This document shows positions 53,101 through 62,276 of a stretch of DNA of 64,000 bases, piece by piece; the first letter of the stretch is position 1; every line of letters begins with the position of its first letter. The position numbers and the translations under genes are program-made. The stretch spans positions 1,215,809-1,279,808 of the forward strand of contig CAJINV010000002.1 of the NCBI GenBank assembly GCA_905178155.1, read 5' to 3'. Source of the stretch: Amoebophrya sp. A120 (Eukaryota > Sar > Dinophyceae > Syndiniales > Amoebophryaceae). The notes under the pieces are model-generated. The model was not told the origin of the DNA, did no database searches, and saw only the letters and a program-made list of their open reading frames with translations.

Positions 53101-55091
53101 CGCGTCCGCGGAGGTAGTGAGGTCATGGCGGTCCTTTTGTCTTCACGCCAAAAAAGACGCAACTTCTCTGCCCACCATGCCATCGTGAGTAATGCTATGC
53201 ACGACGGCACGGCAGTCGCTAAAAATTCCACTCCAGAGCTGGCCTCCATTTGGTTTCGAATTTAAAAACCTTCCCCGCATGCTATGGCCCCGCCAGGGCC
53301 CGCGCCAGGGTCGGACCCTTGGGAGCCCCAAATCGGGCCCATAGCATGCGGATTGGCTTTTTGCTTTTGGCGGGCTTTCTTTTTTTGTTTTTTTTTGGCA
53401 AAATGCTGCATCTTCTGGCCTTCAGTCCGCCTCTGAAGTGGCGGATTTTGGTGGCGTATTTTGCGAGGCCCGAATGTGGGCCAAAATGAGGCCCATACCA
53501 TGCGGATTCGCTGTCTTTTTCGGAGTGCTGCGTTTTGGGCATCCCTTTTTGGGCGCCCCAAACCGCCAGAAACCAAGGCGGTGGGCGCCTCAGAAGGGCG
53601 CCCCTTTTGCCGGCTCCCCTGCGTCGTTTTATCAAGCGGGGATCGATAGTTTTCGACCGGGCTTGTTTGCCGGCAAAGCCCCGCCCGCTTGATAATTGGA
53701 AATTTTTTATGCCCAAAAACACTGCCGGCCGCTTGCAAACTGCCGGTCGTTTTGCGTAATGACTGTCAAAAAGATCGCTAGATTAGAACGTTCGTGACCT
53801 CACTACATACAATTCGCGGTTTCAAGCAGCAGCTCGCCGTCGTGGTTACTACACCATGGCCCAACTACACCTCCTGGTGCACGAGGATCTGCTCCCGGTG
53901 TCGTCCTCGTTCTTGCACTAGATGATGAAAACTGTCGCTTTATTTCTTCCGGTTGATTTGTTTTACTGCCTCGTGCTCTTGGTCTTGGCAGAGCTAGCCG
54001 TTTGCTGCTGTCGAAGTTGCCCAACGACTCGGTGGTCCTCGCAGGAGGTAGTACAGTGAAAACCTTGGTGTGACTTATTGTCGAAGTCGTGCACCTCCTC
54101 GGGGACACCAGCAGTTCTCCTAGCGGAACTCGGTCATCTGGAGCAGCCGTCTATTCTGAGTAAAAACATCCCCACCCCAGAGTCAAGATGGGCGACATCT
54201 CGCAACACAAATCGAGAAGTTTTGGAAGTCAAGCATGACAAGTTCGTCTCTGTATTGTAGTGCAGTTTGGCAAGTACAGCCGCAACACAAATCCATCTGC
54301 TCATCCTGTCTAGAGCATTACAAAGTCTAAAACACGATTGGAGCTGCCTCTCATGGGGATGCACATTACAAATCTTCCTGTGACTGGAAATCTGCATGAC
54401 AACTCTGGGGTGGGGACGTTTCTACTCAGGATACCGTCTTCAAGATGTAGTCGCCGTGGTCCTCGTGGTCGTGCTCGTGCACATGTGCTTCCTGCTGCTG
54501 GTAGAGCACCAGCGGAGGCACGGTAGCTGCTGTTGGGAGTTCTACTTCTTGCTGCTGTGCATGAGAATCTGCATCTGCTCCTGCGCCTCCTGTCGGCATC
54601 GGTGCAGCACTGGACGATGAAGAGAACTGTCGCTGCTTCTGCGGCATTTTTCCTGCAGTTCTTGTACCTCTGCGTGAATAAATGGGTTGTAGCCGTTTGC
54701 TGTAGAAGTTGCCGGCCAACGAGGACCCGTTCACAGGCAGAGTGACCTTGGTGTTGTTCTTACTTATCGCAGAACTACTCCATCTCCTCGAGCTCGACAA
54801 GGACCCCATCATGTTCCCGGAGCTTCTAATACCTGTTTTCATCGCTTTCGTTCCGGTTACCCTATGAATTTTGCGGCTTCGGTGGGTTACAAGTCCTCCT
54901 ACCGGAAGTCGTTCATTTGGAGCCGTCTTCAAGGTGTAGTTCTTGAGCGAACTACATTTCGAGCTACTGCTCCCGCCAGCGGTCACAGTGCCCAGGGGCG
55001 GAAAAAGCTTGGTAGACGGGGCGGAATAGGCTGCACGACTTCGGGGTGTAACAGATATTATGGACATCTTCGACGTTGTAATGACCACCAT
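44189..55091 (-). CDS. Gene 10: large putative organellar helical-repeat RNA-binding protein
   Basis: The chosen ATG is at 55091 (MVVITTSKMSIISVTPRSR; the in-frame ATG at 55067 is an alternative) and the stop is at 44189. Twelve exons join across ten TIR introners and element K to 2,336 residues, and the coding sum is an exact multiple of three. The Ser/Arg/Thr-rich N-terminus suits a mitochondrial presequence. About 130 residues are then repeated (YTLKTAPNERLP, KRQFSSSS, TAATVPPLVLYQ recur as YILKTAAPDDRVP, KRQFSSSS, STATVPPLLYQ). Later exons are helical repeats (LFASCLHYYAKLGLL, FPADVALTAYSFAIAG, DIAQLLYAYGKG), resembling the FASTK/HPR-type organellar RNA-binding proteins of alveolates. No RAP domain is seen at the C-terminus. 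Acidic stretches and a basic tail complete it. Function is inferred from repeat character only. Confidence 0.72.
44464..44707. mobile_element. Introner, family A, in gene 10
   Basis: TIR TATACATTGCAAATATGT. Flank ctgct is on both sides. Removal joins MKKQ to RQWVK. Confidence 0.92.
44774..45028. mobile_element. Introner, family A, in gene 10
   Basis: TIR TATCAAATGTAAAAATGT. Flank ccctt is on both sides. Removal joins EFEK to GKFKL. Confidence 0.93.
45235..45468. mobile_element. Introner, family D, in gene 10
   Basis: TIR TATGGAGCTCTCAAACGT and complement. Flank cagat is on both sides. Removal joins TELSI to WEERL. Confidence 0.92.
47753..48012. mobile_element. Introner, family A, in gene 10
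   Basis: TIRs TATGGATTGCAAATATGT and TATCAGCTGCAAAAATGT. Flank tgaag is on both sides. Removal joins NNASS to TRGRG. Confidence 0.93.
48973..49143. mobile_element. Introner, family I, in gene 10
   Basis: TIRs TATCCATAGGAAATTTCC and TATGCAATACAAATTTCC. Flank gtcag is on both sides. Removal joins NFHSL to TPFQH. Confidence 0.92.
49204..49471. mobile_element. Introner, family A, in gene 10
   Basis: TIRs TATGAAATGCAAATATGT and TATCCATTGCAAATATGT. Flank ttttt is on both sides. Removal joins SEEK to TDLVD. Confidence 0.92.
49650..49802. mobile_element. Introner, family B, in gene 10
   Basis: TIR TATGGAATGCAAAAGCAT. Flank gcgca is on both sides. Removal joins LHYCA to CSFPN. Confidence 0.93.
49898..50989. 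mobile_element. Introner, family C, enlarged by a minisatellite, in gene 10
   Basis: TIRs TATCCTATGTAAAAACGT and TATCCTGAGCAAAAACGT bound a 1,092-bp element, about four times the usual size. The normal family C interior is found only near 50730-50989. From about 49960 to 50725 the interior is GAGGTGG-type repeats and GC-rich DNA. Flanks aaatg and gaata are diverged. Precise removal joins HETY to FPLAR in frame, so the intron probably still works. Confidence 0.85.
49962..50335. repeat. Minisatellite of GAGGT-type motifs inside an introner
   Basis: The units gaggt, gaggtggc, gagaggt and agagggt recur irregularly, first on one strand and then inverted (cctctcggccacctct from about 50215). Tagaggtctacagagg near 49964 has its inverted copy near 50257, so the array could fold. 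Confidence 0.8.
52340..52529. mobile_element. Introner, family B, in gene 10
   Basis: TIRs TATGCATTGCACAAGTTC (diverged) and TATGCACTGCAAAAGCGT. Flanks ccggg and ccgct are similar. Removal keeps the frame, joining EELA to AEAKK. Confidence 0.82.
53114..53806. mobile_element. Element K: 693-bp TIR element spliced out of gene 10
   Basis: An exact 12-bp inverted repeat, gtagtgaggtca at 53114-53125 and tgacctcactac at 53795-53806, bounds a GC-richer block unlike its surroundings. In sense it begins GT and ends AC. Removing exactly this block joins ETANC to ISADA in frame and restores the internal repeat of gene 10. Reading through instead meets a stop at once. There is no visible target repeat. 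An alternative is that the stop is real and two genes abut here. Confidence 0.65.
54152..54433. mobile_element. Introner, family C, in gene 10
   Basis: TIRs TATTCTGAGTAAAAACAT and TATCCTGAGTAGAAACGT. Flank ccgtc is on both sides. Removal joins YILKT to AAPDD. The first internal repeat copy (YTLKTAPNE) has no introner here. Confidence 0.93.
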
Positions 55092-56797
55092 TATTGAAAT
55101 TTTTCTTGCAATGAAACTACAAACATGTACATCGTGTAAAACGATGTGAGAAAAACAACAACAAAAATCCACGACCTGGTGAATAATACACGATGAGATA
55201 AACCTACTTACCTTTAGACGACGACCTACGCCGCGCTGCGCGTAACATATTTTTTAGCGCCTCAACAGACTTTGTCGTTCGCAACTAGTGCCAACAGGTG
55301 ACGAAGATCACTTTTACCACCAATTCCATCTTGCGGTGCACAAGAACTAAAGACGACCTCGAGCAGGACATCGTTCACCAGCTGGTGAAAAAAAATGTCT
55401 CGAAATGTGCTGGATGAACAAGAACTGGAAAAGTTTTAGTACCATAGCTGCGCCATCACAAGAACTTCAATAGACAGATCACGCCGAAAGGACCTCGCGG
55501 AAAGAAAAAGATCCAAGCGGCCCTCACCTCTATTTTCCAGTCCTGGTTTCTTGTTTCCTTTGTCGCATCAATCATACGCAATAAATAGAAGAGTTTTTCA
55601 TCCACAAGACCCTACTTCAAAAATTGAGGAAAGGAGAAGAAGATCGTGGCCGCGTGAAGATGAGGGCAGAAAAACCGGTGATCTTCTTTGAACACCAACA
55701 CATCAAGCCACGAATAAGAATAACAGATAAAACAACGCCAGATCTTGAAAAATATTAAAATCCGACCCTGGTCCTATTTTCCGCAACATGCAGGAACGAG
55801 GATCGGCTCCAACAGAAGAGGGACAAGATGAACTGTGTGATCTAGCAAGATGACCACGCGGACAACAACTGCTCGAGCAGCAGTGAAGAACATCGGGGCA
55901 TGTGCGACGTCCCGCCGTCCCGAGGGAACTAGGGGCGGATTGTAGCGCACCCGTAAAAATCGTAAACTCCTTGGAGTTCCGGATGGCAGGTATTCGTTTT
56001 TCGCTTCTAGGGTTGTGTTGTAATTGTGTAGATTCATTCTACCAAAGTTTTTCGATGCAGCGTGGGACGAGCAACGACAGCTAGTACGAGCCCAACTGCT
56101 GATGTCAGTCGTGCGCAACATCGCGCATCCTGCCCTCTAGCGGATGCTGCTGCCTGGTTAATATGGGCGACCAGAAGGAGCCTTATCATACAAAATGCTG
56201 TGGACATCATGAGCTCTGACTGTCCCCTGCGAGGGGTAATGTCCCCCTCTCGCACTACTACTCCGGGGTTCGATATAGCAAAACCAACCCTTATCTCCAG
56301 CGTCGCAGCTGCATCTACTGCAAGCACTAGAGCAGGAAGGAGCTCATTTTTCAAAACAAAACAAAACAAAACAAAAACCAGCACTTTCCCGCCCGTCGGG
56401 GGATGCAATTGTAAAGCGCTGGTGTTTGTTGACATAATATCTTCTTCCAAAAGTAGCGAAACATCAACATCTTTGTACTAGAGGTCCATCGTGTAGGAGT
56501 GGTTTTCTTTTTTCAATTTCAACAAACGTAGAGAAACCTACTTCACCAAGGGGAGTTCGACATGGTGCGGGGTTCTTTTCTACCTGAAACTGAATGGAGC
56601 TCGACCTTCCATAGTACATCACATAAATAAGTACATAATTTTGGCATGTTGATTTTTGTTTGATGACATTCTTGTTTTTCATCCCTTCTACTTGTTTGTT
56701 CCCGTTGTACATGTACTTCTAAGTGCGGGAAAAAAATAATCATCGTAGCCAATAAACGCGTGCTGATCCACTTCCACTCATGGTGGGACTGCTCGAC
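55092..56797. other. Intergenic region between genes 10 and 11
   Basis: No supported gene is present. A short aaaac tandem (about 56357-56379) and a few short ORFs occur. It is otherwise featureless to me. Confidence 0.45.
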
Positions 56798-59700
56798 CTA
56801 GCGCATCTTTATCCACTGCAAATATGTGGTCTGGGTCCTCTGGATGACGAGTGCACAAGTTTGTCATGCAGGTTCTTTTGCGTTACCATAGATACCCAGT
56901 AGAAGGTCTGGCATGCAAGCCATAGCATGACGCGTCTTGTTGAGATGGTGTCATCTCAATGCCGAGTTATACGCATCACATCAAATTCCCTTTATAATTT
57001 CTGGTGCCAAGTTTATTTGGGCCGCACTTGCTGCTCATGCATGACAGACACAGATCAAGATCTTGGTGATGTGTTGTCTGAAATGAATTGCATAAACAAG
57101 TTGCACCCTCGATTATATAATTTCACCTTCTCTGCGCAATTCACCCATAGAGTGAACGCGCGCGCAACCAACGGAAGCGAATGACGTGCAGAAGCGCGTC
57201 GCAGTGATAGTCGCAAGACCTCGAGCGACAGTCACAATGGCAGCCAAGAGAGAACCCGGCCGGCACAGCGAGCTACGGGTAGCAGGCCATGCAAGCCAGG
57301 CTCTCGACCCCCACAGAGCCATGCCCCGGACATAGAGGTGGTCCAAGCCGCGAGGCGCGACTGGGACCGCCGAATATCTTGGGCGGGCTTGCGAGGGGTG
57401 CCGCAAGGGGTCTCGCAACCTCAAGTCGGGTGGGAGGGTGGGAAAAAACGCAAAATCTAGGCGAGCCAAGACAATGCGGTATTTCTGGACAAAGGACAGA
57501 GACCCAGCCGAAGCTGGTCGACACCGGACAGCCAGCCCGGTGTCGGACTGTGCAACCCTCTTGCTTGATCATGTGAACTGATATAATCGCTACGCGTCGC
57601 ATATAATTTCACCTTCTCTGCGCAATTCACCCATAGAGTGAACGCGCGCGCAACCAACGGAAGCTCATGCATGACAGACACAGATCAAGATCTTTGTGAT
57701 GTGTTGTCTGAAAGGAATTCAGCATAACAAGTTGCACCCTCAAAAATTATATCCAGACCCAGACAACATATTTGCAATGCATAACCTTGTTCTGGGATTT
57801 CTTCTTCAAGACCAGGGGTTCCTCGCGAGGCAACGCTAAACCCGACTGCATGCGGTTCGCGAAACTCTTCAAGTATCCTGAGTAAAAACGTACCCACACC
57901 AGAGTTGTAATGCAGATTTGCAAGGACAGGACGACTTGTAATACGCATCCCCATGAGGTCCATTTCTAATCGTGTTTTGGAAGTTGTGATGCTGTGAACA
58001 GGATGAGCAAATGAATCTGTGATGCGGCTGCACTTGCTAACCTGCACTACACTGCATAGTGCAACTTGTCATGCGTGACTCACAAAACTCCTAGGTTTGT
58101 GTTGCAAATCCCCATCCTGACTCTGGTGTGGGGACGTTTTTACTCACGGTATCAAGGCTTTCTCCTTCAAGACTTTGGATAGAAATTTTTCCCACGCTTC
58201 GTGGTTCCACGTCCCTTATCCTGTGCGAAAGAATCTTTATCGTCCAACTACTCGTGGTATTTTAGCTGCAATCATGCATTACAAACCTTTCCACTCTCAA
58301 GCAAATAACTCCGCATTAGCATTTTTCACAAAAACCCATTTTTCCCGTTGAGAAAAATAGTTGTTGTAATGCGAGAATAAATGCAAAGAATACCACTTAT
58401 CCTGTGCAAAAGTATCGTACTCGAACTCGTATAAATGCAAGTCTTGCATTACAAATCTTGTTCCCAAGGCAAATGTGCATTACAAACTTTATTACTCATG
58501 CTAAGGAAATTTGTAATGCATTTATACGAGTACGGTGCTTTTGCAATTCATACCACTCGTAGAAGTACGATAAATTATTTTGCAAAAATGGATATCCATT
58601 CCCATTCGCCTTTCTGGGCGTCATAGTACCAGTGCCAAGCATCGCGATCCTCGACCACCAGGTCGGGAACGGGAGAGACGAACGGGATCTTAGAAGCCGC
58701 TGATAGCCCGCCGACAATCACGGCCCCGGGTTTGAAGAAGGGCTTGCCTTTCTCGATGCCTTCTAGCATTCGTATTGTGAGGAAAAATCCCCCTCCCCAT
58801 ATTGAAAGCGCGCCCTTGTCATGCAGATTTGTGACCACAAATCCTGTCTGTCTTGCAAGAGAGCAAAGTCAGAGATCCCAGATCCGTTATGCAGGCGGTC
58901 TGTGGTGCTGCAAGGCCTACAGGTCGGCAGCCGCCTGCCACGTTAAGCGCCCAGCACCCCTCAGCGCGGCCCCTCTCCAGGCTTTGCATCTACCTGCTGT
59001 CCTCTACTGCAACACAAATCTGATTTGTGAACAGACGAATCAGCATGACAAATTTCCATTTTGATATGGGGAGGGGAGAATTTTCCTTGTGATAATTCGA
59101 CTCCACTCTTCTTGGTTCCACGTCCATTCCCACTCACCTTCTTGTTCATTGAAGTACCAGTGCGAGATATCGCAAGAAAAAACTGTTTCACTGTAAACTT
59201 GTGATGCATAGAACGGAGCGTAAATGTGTTTGTCTTGCAGCTACACATGCAAGACATTGGATTTTTAGCTGTGTTTTCCCTTAGGAAGCACGCATGCCAA
59301 GCTTTCTTTGTCATGTGTAACAAACTTGTAATGCAAAACTTGCAAAATCCTTTATACAGTGAAACAGTTTTTTCTTGCGATACGAGACACCGTCGCCATA
59401 CCTCTTCTCCGCCTCGGGGCATCGACAAAATTTTTTCATTCCCGGAGTACCTGAGCAGCTGCTCACCACCTGCTGGACGAGAGCCTGTTCGCCGGAAGTC
59501 GGAGCAGGTGCACCCGCCGTCGAAGTTTTTTGCTCTTCGAGTTTCCCGACAAGGTCCAAAAACTTTTCTTTTTCCCCGGTGGTCTCCCACGCACTTTTGT
59601 CGTTTTTGAACAACGTCTTCGCCTTCTCGTAGGTGGGGGCGTTTTCGGGCCAAAGCGCAATAGCTTGGTCGTACAAACCCACAATGCCGGGGCTCCGGGG

Positions 59701-60633
59701 AAAAACGGGGGTGGATTCATCTTTTTTCACCTTGGTCAGGGGACTGGTCTGCTGTGTCTGTAGTTTGTTGTTTTCTTTAACGAATTTGTTGTTGACACGA
59801 TGTTCCTCCTCCTTCACGACTTTGTTCACATGTTTCACGACTTTGCTCAGCATTTTCTCCCAGGCGTCGTGATTCCACGTCCACTCCCGACCGCCCTTCC
59901 GGGGATCATAGTACCAGTGCCAAGCATCGCGATCCTCGACAAAGTCTTCCTGTTTCACGTCGGGAACCAGGTCGGGAAAGGGATAAACGCCGCGATTATA
60001 AGCGGAAAGTCCGCCGACAATCACGGTCCCGGGTTGGAAACGGGGCTTGCCTTTCACGATGCCGCTCAGCATTTCTTCCCACACTTGGCGGTCAAACGTC
60101 CATGCCCGCGACTCGCGTATATTTTCCCGTTTAACATCTTCGAGGTAGTACCAGTGCGAAACACCGTCACGGCGAGTTATTTCCGTGACCGCGTCTGCTC
60201 CTCGGTCCACTGAAGTAGTTGTAGTGCTACAGCCCGGCTTATGCTTTTCGAGTTTCCCGACAAGGTCCAAAAACTTTTCTTTTTCTCCGGTGGTCTCCCA
60301 CGCACCTGGGTCGGTTTTGAACAACCTCTTCGCCTTCTCGTAGGTGGGGGCGTTTTCGGGCCAAAGCGCAATAGCTTGGTCGTACAAACCCACAATGCCG
60401 GGGCTCCGGGGAAAAACGGGAGCGGATTCATCTTTTTCCACCTTGTTCGCGGTCTGCTCGGCGGAACTTTTACGACGAGCCCCGTCAACATCGCCAATGT
60501 TGAGGTTCGTTCCGAGGAGGAGCTGCTCCGCGTGGACGCCACAGGTGACATTTCCGAGGGAAGTTGTGCAAAGAAGAAGAGACACGGCGCAACTTCCGCT
60601 CGAGAGCACAATTTTCTTGGTCGTGCCAAACAT
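56798..60633 (-). CDS. Gene 11: secreted protein with an internal duplication
   Basis: The ATG is at 60633 (MFGTTKKIVLSSGSCAVSLL; the GTG six bases upstream is rejected) and the stop TAG at 56800-56798. Six exons give 547 residues, an exact multiple of three. A signal peptide is likely, ending around GVHA. Two modules follow, each present twice. Module 1 is FPRSPGIVGLYDQAIALWPE with AKRLFK and EKEKFLDLVGKLE. Module 2 is rich in Trp (HWYY, KGKP, PGTVIVGGLSA, EDRDAWHWYYD, EWTWNHDAWEKMLSKV). The second copy starts near 59750 and is nearly identical in module 1. All introners of the repeated part lie in the second copy. No family is recognised. The role is unknown; a secreted or vacuolar protein is the inference. 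Confidence 0.85.
56810..57783. mobile_element. Introner, family A, with a GC-rich insertion, in gene 11
   Basis: TIRs TATCCACTGCAAATATGT and TATGCATTGCAAATATGT bound a 974-bp element. Flanks atctt and acctt are similar. Its inner part has a GC-rich block (57181-57600) with direct repeats on both sides. Removal places the TAG stop two or so codons after the join, NK then V or M, R, stop. Confidence 0.82.
57034..57757. repeat. Direct repeats flanking a GC-rich block
   Basis: A 65-base segment (57114-57180) recurs at 57600-57663, and a neighbouring 85-base segment (57034-57117) recurs at 57664-57757. The order is X, R, GC-rich block, R', X'. R and R' are almost identical. This could be an insertion with long direct ends or a rearranged tandem duplication. 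Confidence 0.75.
57874..58151. mobile_element. Introner, family C, in gene 11
   Basis: TIR TATCCTGAGTAAAAACGT and TACCGTGAGTAAAAACGT. Flank tcaag is on both sides. Removal joins KEKAL to KSFAN. Confidence 0.92.
58217..58594. mobile_element. Introner, family B (outer, decayed), in gene 11
   Basis: TIRs TATCCTGTGCGAAAGAAT and TATCCATTTTTGCAAAAT are degraded but followed by ATCGT and CTCGT blocks at both ends. Flanks tccct and tccat. It contains another complete B introner (58398-58552). Removing the whole unit joins EWEW to TWNHE, exactly as in the uninterrupted first copy of the module. Confidence 0.85.
58398..58552. mobile_element. Introner, family B (inner, nested), in gene 11
   Basis: TIRs TATCCTGTGCAAAAGTAT and TATGAATTGCAAAAGCAC are well preserved. 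Flank ccact is at 58393-58397 and 58553-58557. It lies wholly within the older B introner, so it inserted into an intron. Confidence 0.9.
58773..59094. mobile_element. Introner, family F, in gene 11
   Basis: TIRs TATTGTGAGGAAAAATCC and TATCACAAGGAAAATTCT. Flank attcg is on both sides. Removal joins EWSR to MLEGI; the first copy reads WEEMLSGI uninterrupted. Confidence 0.93.
59168..59382. mobile_element. Introner, family E, in gene 11
   Basis: TIR TATCGCAAGAAAAAACTG and TATCGCAAGAAAAAACTG on the other strand. Flank cgaga is on both sides. Removal joins DGVS to HWYF; the first copy reads DGVSHWYY uninterrupted. Confidence 0.93.
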
Positions 60634-62276
60634 TGTCACTTTCAGTATAGTTTTACGTAGAAAACAGTCTTTTTTCGATCAGAAGAACAAGAGGAGGCAG
60701 AGGCACAAGATGAATTTATTGGGTGTGGAAGGACGAGGTAAAACAAGATGAAGATACTACTGCTAGCACTTTGACGCAATACTTCTGTAGCGCCGGGGAA
60801 GATTTTTGAGTTCAATATCTTACGCAAGAGGGCCGACTTTAGTTTTCTTGCAAAAGAAGGGAAGAACTCAGAAAAGTGATTTTTTATATGTAAAGTAGTC
60901 GCTTGCAAGCTTTTCAGAATTTTGGTTTTGTCTGCGGTCAAAAGCTTTGGATCATTTGCTGGCGCTGTGCAAGAGCAAAACGCTCACTATGGTTCAAGAC
61001 TTCAAGGTTGATTTTTTGGTTCAAAATACTCAAGGTTGGTTTTTTGGTTCAAGACTTGTTTGACTATTGTGAGAGGTTAATCACTAGGATAATCAGGGGC
61101 CTGGTGTTGGTGTTTTTGGTGGAGGAAGTGTAAGAAGTAGTGTCGTTTTGTTATGAACAAGTACAAGATCGCGATGCTTTGTCAAAATATGTAATTCATT
61201 TTTATTATCCTGCTTCGTTCGATCTCATCATCATGATTTAGATTTACCAAGATGAACTTTATTTGCTGGCTACCGACTTTTAGTCCGTTCTTTGGAGGTC
61301 GTGCGTCACCGACATCAGGTAATTGTAACTCAAACTATGATCCGACACATGCATCGATGCTCAGATCCACCTGAGGGTGAGGGACGAAAAGAGCTGTGTG
61401 TTGATCTAGCAAACGCATATAGAGAACCAGCAGGAGGAAAGCGAAAAAAGATGTTGACCTTCGGTCTTCGGAGAGCAAGAACGAACACCGTTCCCGCTCG
61501 CGACCGCCCCATCCAATTTTTATATGATCGCGAAGTTGTAGCTTCCAATGAGGTCCTCTTTCAATCATACAAGCAAGAAAAATTATTCTCACACGACCTT
61601 CATCTGCTTGTTTCTTTTTTTCGTCCAAAATTCCGCATTTTTTTTTCCGGAAGTAAAAATACAACCGGCTTTATAAGTGCGGGGCAAACATGATTTCGAT
61701 CATGCTCATGGTCAACAAACGTAGCGCCCTCTGCGATCACTTCTTTGTGTCACAAACAAAACACCAGCGCGTGAAGAAGGAGACTTCATCTCCTTGAAGG
61801 AGATTTCATCTCCTTTGACAAATGTAACATCAAAGCCGTGCTAGTACCCTTGTCGACAATAGATTCTATGTTACACATGCAAATACATGTTGGGCATAGA
61901 GATAAACCTTGAAGAGCCTCTTTGTCCTTATCCAGGCCTGCCGCGCTCCCGAGACAAGGAAGCCATCAAGTCTTTTGATTTCTTTTGTTTTTGCGTACCA
62001 TAATCTAGTATCGCCCCGCGAAGTCAGGGTTGATTCAGGATAGCTGTGTCAAGCTGACGGGAGAGAGCGGAAGATTGATTCATATAGTTAGAAGAATGGA
62101 AAATTTATCATCTTCATGATGCGAGCCGTCTAGCACGAATCGGAATAAACAACAAGTTGAAATCCAAATCCGCCAATACAGCAGAAGATAAATAAAGCGA
62201 CCATGGATCGCGGCGCTGCTTCTGTACCTTCCCCTTTCAATCATCCAGAGAAGCTCGCTTGAGCTTAGGGGGAAAT
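60634..62276. other. Intergenic region between genes 11 and 12
   Basis: No supported gene is present. A short direct repeat with ggttgattttttggttcaa occurs near 61007 and 61035, and ggagatttcatctcctt near 61798. A plus-strand ORF at 61292-61693 has no protein character I can defend. Confidence 0.45.

Noticed and set aside
57034-57757. LTR retrotransposon
   Set aside because: The direct ends are only about 65 bp, there is no primer-binding site or polymerase ORF, and a second outer repeat does not fit.
61292-61693. Plus-strand 133-residue ORF between genes 11 and 12
   Set aside because: There is no domain, composition is like the spacer, and it opposes the strand of every other gene.
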